DNA from: Linanthus parryae
Taxonomy: Eukaryota > Streptophyta > Magnoliopsida > Ericales > Polemoniaceae
Direction: 5' to 3'
Length of the DNA: 64,000 nt
Assembly: GCA_023055425.1 (NCBI GenBank)
Contig: JALGPY010000007.1
Span: forward strand, 20,966,001 to 21,030,000
Each line of letters opens with the position of its first letter. Position 1 is the stretch's first letter. Of this stretch, positions 55,537 to 64,000 are shown one piece after another. Made by a program: the position numbers and the translations under genes. The notes beneath the pieces were generated by a model. The model made no database searches, was not told where the DNA came from, and saw only the letters and a program-made list of their open reading frames with translations.

Positions 55537-58500
55537 ATGGCTGATAACATCCCTATGGAGCAATTCTTCGCTCAAATGGCTCAGATGATGAATAACGGAG
55601 GACAGGCAGGAAATAACTGGGCCAAGAAAGTAGCTGAAATGAAACCCATGGAGTTTACTGGGAAAGAGGATCCTGTCGAGTTAGAAGACTGGATCATGGA
55701 AATGGATAAGATTCTCGAGGTGGTAGAATGTCCTGATGACCGGAAGGTCAACTGCGCAGTCTTCTACTTGAAGAGTGAAGCGAACCTCTGGTGGAGAAAT
55801 GTACGAGAAACCCTTCTGGCCGAACCCAACTTCAACTGGGAAGCTCTTCAAACCGCCCTCAGAGCTCGGTTCTACCCTCATCACGTGAAGAGGAGCAAGG
55901 AACAGGAATTCCAAAACCTGCGGCAAGGAAATGACTCGGTGACTGAGTATTTCCGGAAGTTTACTGAGCTGACACGATTCGTAGGCAACATGGTGCCAGA
56001 TGAAGACTCCAAAGTTTCCCGATTCATCGGTGGATTACACGAAAGGCTGCAAGAGTCTCTGCTGAGCAGGACCTAGTCTTCGCTTCATGAAGCCTACGAC
56101 AGAGCTGCTGACATCTACCGAGTTCGTGTCACTCAGGAGGAGAATCGTAAGAAACGCAAGCTTGAGGAGGTAGGAGGAAGCAACACCAACTTTGCCAAGG
56201 GCAATCAGAGGTTCAAGACTAACAACGGAGGAGGTAACCAGGGGCAGTATCGTGGCAATCAGCAGAATGCTGGGACTCAGAAGAATCGTCGCTATTTCTG
56301 CAAATGGTGCCCACGAAACCACCCAGGAACAGACTGTGAAGGAAATCCGGTCACTTGCAACAACTGTGGCAGGCGAGGACATCGAGCTTATGAATGCCGA
56401 TCTCAACCAGCCGGGAACCAGCTGATGATCCAAGGAGGTAACTTTGGAAGGCCACAGCAGAACAACTACCAGGGCAACTGTCAGCAGAACGGGAACAATT
56501 TTGCCCGCAACCAGCAGATCGGTAACCAGCAGAATGGAAACCGCAACCAGAACAATGGAGGCAATGGATATGTCAGGCAGCAGAACTACAACCCAGGCAA
56601 TGCAGGCCAGAACGGAGGCCAACCCAGGATCGGAAACCAAAATGCTGGATACGGGAATAACCACAATGGAGCTGGAGCAGGAGGAGCAGGAGCTCAAAAT
56701 GCAAACGTGGGGAGAATTGCTGTGCTGACAAAGACTGAGGCAGAAGCTGCACATGGAGTTTTCACGGGTACTTTCTCTATTCATGAGCAACCTGCTTTCG
56801 TGCTATTTGATTCTGGTGCATCCTATTCCTTTATATCATCCTCGTTTGCTGAGAAATTGGGTTTGCTTAGCTCATCTAGTATAACTATCCCAGTAGCAAC
56901 CCCTAATGGCCAGATAACTGTCTGTGATACCATATTCGAAGGGGTAGAAGTAAAAATCTTAACCTGCACCTTACCTGCCAACCTGATAAAATTTAACCTA
57001 GGAGGCATAGATGTGATCCTAGGGATGGACTGGCTCGGGAAGTATAGGGCAGTTATTGACTGCCATGATCAGAAGGTTCGGTTAAAGGGACCTAAAGGAG
57101 AAAAGATCACCTACCGAGGTATCACCACTGAACCTCGAATCAGACTAGTGTCTGCTTTGACTATAATCAACCAGATGAAGAAGGGGAACTTTGCCTACTT
57201 GTGTTATGTCCAAGACGTAACCAAGAAGGAAAATGTGCTGGACGAGATACCAGTTGTGAGGGAATTTCCTGATGTATTCCCTGACGAGATTCCCGGAATG
57301 CCACCTCAACGAGAAGTGGAGTTTACTATAGACTTGGCACCTGGAACTGCACCCATCTCCAAGGCGCCGTATCGGATGGCACCTGTGGAATTGGAGGAGC
57401 TAAAGGAGCAGATACAAGAACTTCTGCAGAAGGGGTACATACGACCTAGTGTGTCACCCTGGGGAGCACCAGTACTGTTCGTCAGAAAGAAGGACGGAAA
57501 CCTACGATTATGCATCGATTATCGGGAGCTAAACAGCGTCACTATCAAGAACAAGTATCCACTACCCCGGATTGACGATCTATTCGATCACCTGCAAGGA
57601 GCCAGTGTCTTCTCAAAGATCGACCTAAGATCGGGTTATCATCAACTTCGCGTAGCCGAGAAAGATATTCCAAAGACGGCCTTCAGCACAAGGTACGGTC
57701 ACTATGAGTTCACGGTTATGCCGTTCGGTTTGACCAACGCTCCTGCCGTATTCATGGACTTAATGAACCGAGTAATGAAGTCGTTTCTAGACCGGTTCGT
57801 GGTTGTTTTCATCGATGACATCCTGGTGTACTCGAAGAACGAAGAGGATCACGAAGAACATCTCCGAGAAGTATTGCAGACCTTGAGGCAAGAGCAGCTG
57901 TACGCTAAGCTCTCAAAGTGTGACTTCTGGTTGGATCGTGTGCCGTTTCTAGGCCACATCATCTCCAAGGAAGGGGTATCCGTTGACCCAACAAAGGTCT
58001 CAGCGGTTAAGGACTGGCCTACACCGAAGAACGTATCCGAAATTCGAAGTTTCCTCGGCTTAGCCGGTTACTACAGGCGTTTCGTGAAGGATTTTTCGAA
58101 GATTGCCAGGCCATTGACTACGCTGACGAAGAAGGCGGTGAAGTATCACTGGGACGACAGCTGTGAAGAGGCATTCCAGACTCTAAAGGAGAAGCTCACT
58201 ACAGCACCAGTGTTAGCCTTGCCAAACGACTCTGGAGAGTTCGAAGTATACAGCGATGCGTCAAAGAAAGGACTTGGATGTGTACTGATGCAAGACCGAA
58301 GGGTGATTGCTTACGCTTCGAGGCAGCTGAAGCCACACGAGGAGAACTATGCTACACACGACCTGGAGCTGGCAGCAGTAGTCTTCGCGCTGAAGATATG
58401 GAGGCACCATCTCTACGGGGCTGTTTGTAAACTCTACACGGATCACCGCAGCTTGAAGTATATCTTCACGCAGAAGGAGCTAAACAACAGGCAACGAAGA

Positions 58501-60210
58501 TGGCTGGAGATTATCAAGGACTACGATCTACGCATCCAGTACCACGAGGGGAAGGCTAATGTAGTCGCTGACGCGCTAAGTCGTAAATCGAGCCATGCAG
58601 TGAACGCCATGGTAGTCTTATCAGACTGGTTATGCCACGAGTTCCGGAAGCTCAACATCGAAGTGGTGGAACAAGGAACGGTGCAAAAGTTGCTCGGAAG
58701 CATGACAGCGGTTCCAGACTTATTCGAAGAAATACGAAGCAATCAAGCAGGAGATGTGAACCTCGAGAGGATCAAGAAGAAGATTGCAGCAGGAGAGGCC
58801 AAGGAGTTCCAGATCCACGAAGATGGGAGCATTCGCTACAAAGGAAGATGGTGCGTGCCCCAAAAGTGTTCAGAGGTTAAGGAGAAGCTGATGCAGGAGG
58901 CACACAACACTCCATATTCAGTTCACCCTGGAGGCGATAAGCTTTACAAGGATCTGAAGAAGACGTTCTGGTGGCCCAATATGAAAAAGGAAGTAGCTGA
59001 GTTCGTGGCTAGATGCCTAACATGCCAGAAAGTGAAGTTCGAGCACAAAAGGATGGGAGGTCTACTACAACCGTTGGATGTTCCAGTCTGGAAGTGGGAC
59101 TCCATATCAATGGACTTCGTCACAGCTCTACCTACTTCAAAGAATGGACTCAACCAGATATGGGTAGTCGTAGACAGACTAACTAAGACGGCGCGATTCA
59201 TCCCAATGAAAGACACGTGGAACATGGAGCAAAGGGCAGATGCATACGTCAGAAACATCGTGAGGTATCACGGGGTTCCGAGTTCGATAATCTCGGATAG
59301 AGACCCTAACTTCCTCTCTCATTTCTGGAAAGCGCTTCAAGAAGCACTTGGAACGCAGCTAAAATTCAGTACGGCTTTCCACCCAGCCACAGACGGTCAG
59401 ACGGAGAGAACTATACAGACGCTGGAAGATATGTTAAGAGCCTGTGCTATGGACTTTCAAGGCTCATGGGTCGATAAGCTGCCATTAATAGAGTTCTCCT
59501 ACAACAACAGCTACCACGCTAGCATCGGGATGGCACCGTACGAAGCCCTCTATGGAAGGAAGTGTCGATCTCCACTATGTTGGAGTGACATCAGCGAAAC
59601 GGTGATCATTGGCCCACAAATGATTGAAGACATGACGAACCAAGTTCGACTCATACAGCAGAGGATGAAAGCGGCTCAAGACAGGCAGAAGTCATACGCA
59701 GATCAGAAGAGAAGACCACTGGAGTTTCAAGTAGGAGAGAAAGCTTTCTTGCGAGTCTCACCTACTAAGGGGGTAACCAGGTTTAACTTGAAAGGAAAAT
59801 TAAGCCCTAAATTTATTGGTCCGTACGATGTTATTGAGAAGATAGGAGAAGTTGCGTATCGACTGGACCTACCATCGAATCTAGGGCGAGTACACAATGT
59901 CTTCCACGTATCCCAGCTGAAGAAGTATATACCAGACCCGTCTCATATCTTGGATCCAGAACCAGTGGATTTTGATCCATCACTGACCTACGAGGAGCAA
60001 CCTGTCAAGATACTGGACACAAAGACAAGGGATACAAGAACCAAGAGTGTCAAACTGGTCAAAGTCCTATGGACCAACCATCAAACAGAGGAAGCAACTT
60101 GGGAAGCTGAAGAAGAGATGAGAAAGAAGTACCCACACTTATTTAATGAGGTACGTGGAGTTCCGGGGACGTCACTCTCTAAGGGGGAGAGGATGCAACC
60201 CTCTGTTTAA
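55537..60210 (+). CDS. Tekay gag-pol polyprotein, interrupted by one TAG
   Basis: One frame of about 1558 codons from 55537 to 60210, with a TAG at 56074-56076. Both sides are in the same frame and open. Gag (55537-56430) has the capsid-type gag domain and a CCHC knuckle ([14 protein letters not shown], about 56365). The protease site is DSGASYSF (about 56810). RT spans about 57400-57950 with [10 protein letters not shown]. RNase H starts at [12 protein letters not shown] (about 58240). Integrase has the zinc finger near 58925-59030, [18 protein letters not shown] and [13 protein letters not shown]-terminal chromodomain-like segment (about 59960-60140) may target insertion to chromatin marks. 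With the stop, only a truncated Gag is made unless the codon is read through. No frameshift was seen. Confidence 0.9.
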
Positions 60211-60497
60211 TACTATTACGCCTTAGTCTGCTATTTTAGTACCCTTGAGATTTAATTGACCTTGAGACTTAGAACCCAAATGAGACTATGACCACCTAAG
60301 TAGATAAACGTGACTACGACCTTATTTGACTTTACGTGTTGCATTGCGTGTGTCATAAATTGACTACTTGCTATTATTTGTTATGTGAAGTTACTTGCCA
60401 TCCATGTGATATAAATTCTGTTAGACAGTTACATGTTAGATGATTTGAATATTGTGATTAGTCTTTTGATTCTAGCTTCGAGGACGAAGCTGTGTTT
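60211..60497 (+). other. Tekay 3' untranslated region
   Basis: AT-rich spacer between the gag-pol stop and the polypurine tract. No other gene. Confidence 0.5.
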
Positions 60498-60510
60498 AAG
60501 GGGGGAAGGA
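60498..60510 (+). other. Polypurine tract of the Tekay element
   Basis: AAGGGGGGAAGGA directly before the 3' LTR. Confidence 0.9.
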
Positions 60511-63500
60511 TGTAATACCCCGTTTATCTAGCAGGGGTAAAACAGACATTTTAGACGCAAATAATAATTAATTTGCAATATAATATTTCTAATAATAAAT
60601 CCTTGGGTTGAGTTTATAAAATTTTTTTAGAATAATATTAGAATAGTCAATTCGTAGTTATTTTACAAATTTTAGTCAGTTTTAATTTATAGTACGTGTC
60701 CAATTACCGCGAGTGTTGCTAGACTTGCCACACCCAATCACCCAACCACATAGTACTCCACCCACACCCAATTATTGCCAAAAATATTATTTAATTAGAA
60801 AACTTTTGTTTCCAGCAAGCTTTCTCTTCTCCTTCCTCTATAAGATTTTTCACCATCATCACCACCACCTTCATGAAGCTACTAGCACCACCTATGTCAC
60901 ATCACTTGTGCTTGGAGCCCAAGTAACCTCAGCTATTTAAGCAGCTGATCAGCCACCCCCCCCCCCCCACCAGCAGCCACTCACACAACAACCACCTCCC
61001 TCCACCATCGTGACCTTCAACATCACCAACACCACCTTCAACATCACCCACACCACCACTCACAGCTCTCTCTCTCTCGCTGTCCAGCCATCATCTTCCC
61101 CACCTCTCTGTTGCTCTCTGCCGCAACAAACCCACCAGCAGCAGCGTGGTAGTGGCAGCAGCCAACCACCACCACCGTCGCCACAACCTCCGGCGACAAA
61201 ACCAAGTGAAGAAACACCCACTGCCTCCACCCTCAGCACTCTCTCCTTCTCTCCCTCCCTCTCTGTTCTCAGGTCGCAGCAGAACAGAGGAGCAGCAGTA
61301 GCAGCAGCTACCACGGCCGCCAGTGCCGCCGTCGGACCACCACCGAGAGAACCCACTTCTCTCTCTCTCATCCCCTGCCTTCTCCCACCTCTCTGTCTCG
61401 CGTCTGAAGCCCCTCTGTTCAGCAACAGAGGTCAGTAGGAAGCAGCAGCAGCAGCAGAAACCACTGCAACTCCGGCGACCTCCATTGTTGCCGCCGGCCA
61501 AGCTTCGGCCAAATTTCGGCGAGTGCTTTGTAGCAGCGCCCAGTCCACTTCCTTGCTTCCAGGCGACTCTTAGGGCCCCGACCAGCTCACTAGGAGCCTC
61601 AAATCAGGCTGTGGAAGCCATTAAAGCCGGCGACGAAGGTTCAACTCCGGCGACCCCGACGCCAAGCTTCGACCCGACCCATTTCTTAGTGATTTCCGGC
61701 CATTTTTGGCCTAGGTACGTCCTACGCCTTCTGATTATTTGTTTGATGTTGTTAGAATTGAAGATTGATAGCTTGAATCGTTGTTAAATTGAAGAAAATG
61801 AAGTTGTTGAAGAAGGGGGGTAAAAGTGTAGTTTTTGCAAACTGTTAAAACATGGTTTAGGGGTGCTGTTTGTAATTTCAGAAACTATAGGGGCTGTTAG
61901 TATACTATATTAAACTTGTTTTGGTGGCTAGTTGAGGAATTTGTAGACTTTTATTACGAATGGGGGTTTTTGTGTATTTAACTTAAACTTGTCACTTTTC
62001 GCTAAAAATAAAAATAATATTTTCGGAATAATAATAATTTCTAAAAATACTATATTTCATCCTAGTTTTAGAAAAGTAATTTTGGTATTAAAATAGCTTG
62101 CGGTTTATTCGTTAAAAATTAAATAAGAAATATTTTTAGTTAAACTTTAAAGAAACATGGTTAAATAAATATTGTTAATAACTTGGATGTTTAATACTTG
62201 CAAATTTGATATTTTGCTAAATTTTAAATAGTGTTTGTTGCAATTAGCATTTAGGGAAGATTTATCTTTAAATTAAATAGTTTTGAATATTGTTTAAATA
62301 ATTATAGAAATAATATTAATGTCTTTTTCATTAAAGATAAATTAGTTTTGTTTTCACTACTTTATCAAGTATTTTATAAAATAATTTCTCTAGTTAGTTA
62401 GGCACTTTTAGGTAATAATAATAGTTAATAATAATAATAATAGCAATAATAATAGTTGTGGTTTTATAATTTATAATAGAAGATTTTAACAAAATAAAAT
62501 GTTAGGAAAAAATAAATAACTAGAAGGGTTGGGTAGAATTAAAAGAGAATATTTTTAGGATGTGTAGTATTTTGTTAGATTATTTAACGTAAAAGTTACG
62601 GGTTGTAGGTGACGGTTGTAGGCCGAGACATTTCTAGAACGTGCTAGTGCTACGGAAGTAAGGTAAGTAACATGCCAAGCCTAGAGCCTAGCTTCCTTCG
62701 TGTCTTGATATGAATTTTATTTCTTGTCTCAAAATGCATTTTTATTTGGTTATCTATTTACTTGTTTTATTTTGAAGTCTCCTTTTATTTCAAAGAAATT
62801 ATTTGAACTTGTCACATGATTAATAATAATGCGTAATTAACGTAAAGTGGAAAGAGTTGTGCGGGAGAAGCAATTTTATTGTCGTGTGACTTTGATCACT
62901 CGACCAGAGATCAGATTTTATTTTAACCCGGTCGCAACCTGCCGGGTCGCTCCATGTACTCACCTCTCTGGCCGCAAGAAGTCTTAGGGGGCTGCCGGCA
63001 GTTAAGGTCATGGTTGCTAGTGATAGATTAGTAGTTCCTTCCCCGTATCAACAAAGCTAATAATACAGTTTTGGCATGAGTTTTGAAAGAAAAGAAGAAG
63101 AGATTGAGGAAGATAATACCTGTTTGGAAGAGATAATAAGTCAAGAAGAATTTTTATAAAAGGGTCCCTACTTTACTTATGAAGTTCCTTACAAGTTTTA
63201 TTCCTCCTGTTTTATTGCAAATAATAAATTAAAGCTTCATCTTCTGTTTTACATGTTTGGGTGTTATTTACTCAGTCTTTCGTACTGACTTTAGAAACTG
63301 CGGTTCTGTTTTCCTTCCCACCGCAGGCTTAGAGGCAGGAGGCTATGACGAAGCTGGGTACGAGACTCACGTGTAGTGTTTAGTTAGCAAGCAGAATCAT
63401 GTATAGCTTTTGACATCACTTTTGTAATGTTTAGAGACTCTAATGACGTTTAATGATGTATAATAACTAAATACTTTTGGAATGTTATGTTTTGATTCCC

Positions 63501-63577
63501 GCCGTTACTTTTAGCATCGGCCCCTCCCGGGCTTTCCGGTCCGGAACGGAAGGTTTGGGAAACCACGGGCTGTTGCA
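60511..63577 (+). repeat. 3' LTR of the Tekay element
   Basis: 3067 bp. Differs from the 5' LTR at a few scattered sites, for example near 60619, 60660, 60803, 60877, 61220, 61900, 62068 and 63100. Confidence 0.95.
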
Positions 63578-64000
63578 CCCACGACCACCACGACGCCGTC
63601 GAGACTGGTGTTCAGCCGTTGGGTCAATCGTCGGTGTCCCGCTGCTCCGCTCAGTTCTGACCACTACGACATCGTCATGGCTGCAGAGCAGCCGTCGAAG
63701 CTCGGAATCGTGATCCCGATCCGTCCTCGATCCCTACTCCTCTATTCGTCTCTGTCGTCTTCCTCTTCTCTGCGTGTCTGCGTCTCTTCGATTTTATGTT
63801 TTTTGTTCATTCTCGCTCTCTCTCTCTCTTCCTTCGGTCTCGAACGACCGCGAGAGTAATTGCTGTGTATTTTTTGGTTTATATAGGTGGGGTCTCTTTC
63901 TAATATCAGGAAACTTAGGCGGTGAAAACTTATCAAGATGTAGTGGCTTAAATGAAAAAGAAACTGTCTACTTAGATGTTTTTATGTAAAGTCAGTGGGG
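63578..64000 (+). other. Flanking DNA, possible start of a gene
   Basis: GC-richer than its surroundings. It has an ATG at 63678 followed by an open frame starting MAAEQPSKLGIVIPIRPR, then a hydrophobic, Ser/Leu-rich run and a stop at 63859. A CT-rich tract (about 63817-63832) follows. It may be a 5' UTR or first exon of a gene running off the window, but no family is recognised. Confidence 0.25.

Larger units (their letters stand above)
52021..63577 (+). mobile_element. Tekay/Del-type chromovirus LTR retrotransposon (11.6 kb)
   Basis: LTRs at 52021-55085 (3065 bp) and 60511-63577 (3067 bp) begin TGTAATACCCC and end in TTGCA. Flanking 5-bp duplication CCCAC at 52016-52020 and 63578-63582. 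The PBS matches initiator Met tRNA. There is a single gag-pol frame with an integrase-linked chromodomain, and the long LTRs are typical of the Tekay group. About ten differences between the LTRs were seen by eye, so insertion is recent. One in-frame TAG in gag is the only coding lesion noticed. Confidence 0.95.

Noticed and set aside
56035..56790. 251-residue minus-strand open frame
   Set aside because: Antisense shadow of the Gln/Asn/Gly-rich gag region. Its hydrophobic, Ser/Val-rich composition follows from the complement.

Overview
This is a stretch of nuclear DNA from a flowering plant, most likely a eudicot. Introns have GT/AG borders, and the repeats are plant types: Tat and Tekay Ty3/Gypsy elements, Stowaway-like and hAT-like MITEs, a tRNA-derived SINE and a plant L1 LINE. 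The protein families (GT14 glycosyltransferase, REM-type B3, F-box/SEL1-like) are plant families too. I cannot name the species. Nearly all of the window is transposable elements, many nested or adjacent, and several have ends that can be placed to the base.

Layout. 1-5514: flanking DNA with a SINE (452-552), a large inverted-repeat element (1070-3418), exon 1 of a GT14 glycosyltransferase gene on the minus strand (3741-4254) and a hAT-like MITE (4787-5200). 5515-32834: a composite Helitron of about 27.3 kb on the minus strand, with a hairpin/CTAG 3' end at 5515 and a TC 5' end at 32834. It holds two RepHel copies. Copy A (15092-20324) reads through as a phase-consistent four-exon, about 1620-residue Rep-helicase, but its own 5' end is missing at 21616. 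Copy B (29149-31479) keeps the 5' terminus but has lost Rep and half the helicase. The Helitron also carries two RPA1-like single-strand-binding genes (one diverged, one split by an apparent inversion), a double-B3 gene, an RNase H-fold gene with lost catalytic residues, an intact F-box gene and two diverged copies of an unrecognised small, lysine-rich, probably nuclear protein.

33679-48202: a very young Tat-clade element on the minus strand (627-bp LTRs with no difference seen by eye, ACTGC target duplication). Its gag-pro and pol are separated by one in-frame TGA, pol has an internal deletion, and it carries a 54-bp tandem array and an antisense, multi-exon plant-mobile-domain gene. 48203-52020: flanking DNA with a decayed L1 LINE and a relic of a related Tat LTR. 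52021-63577: a young Tekay-type chromovirus on the plus strand (about 3.07-kb LTRs, CCCAC target duplication) whose gag-pol has one in-frame TAG. 63578-64000: flanking DNA.

How the parts relate: neither half of the Helitron is complete, but together they have both termini and one full RepHel. RPA-like proteins are known partners of plant Helitrons. The B3, RNase H-fold, F-box and small nuclear proteins look like accessory or captured cargo. The twin small proteins, with matching promoter spacing and matching opposite orientation once the inversion is allowed for, are the best candidate for something not yet described.
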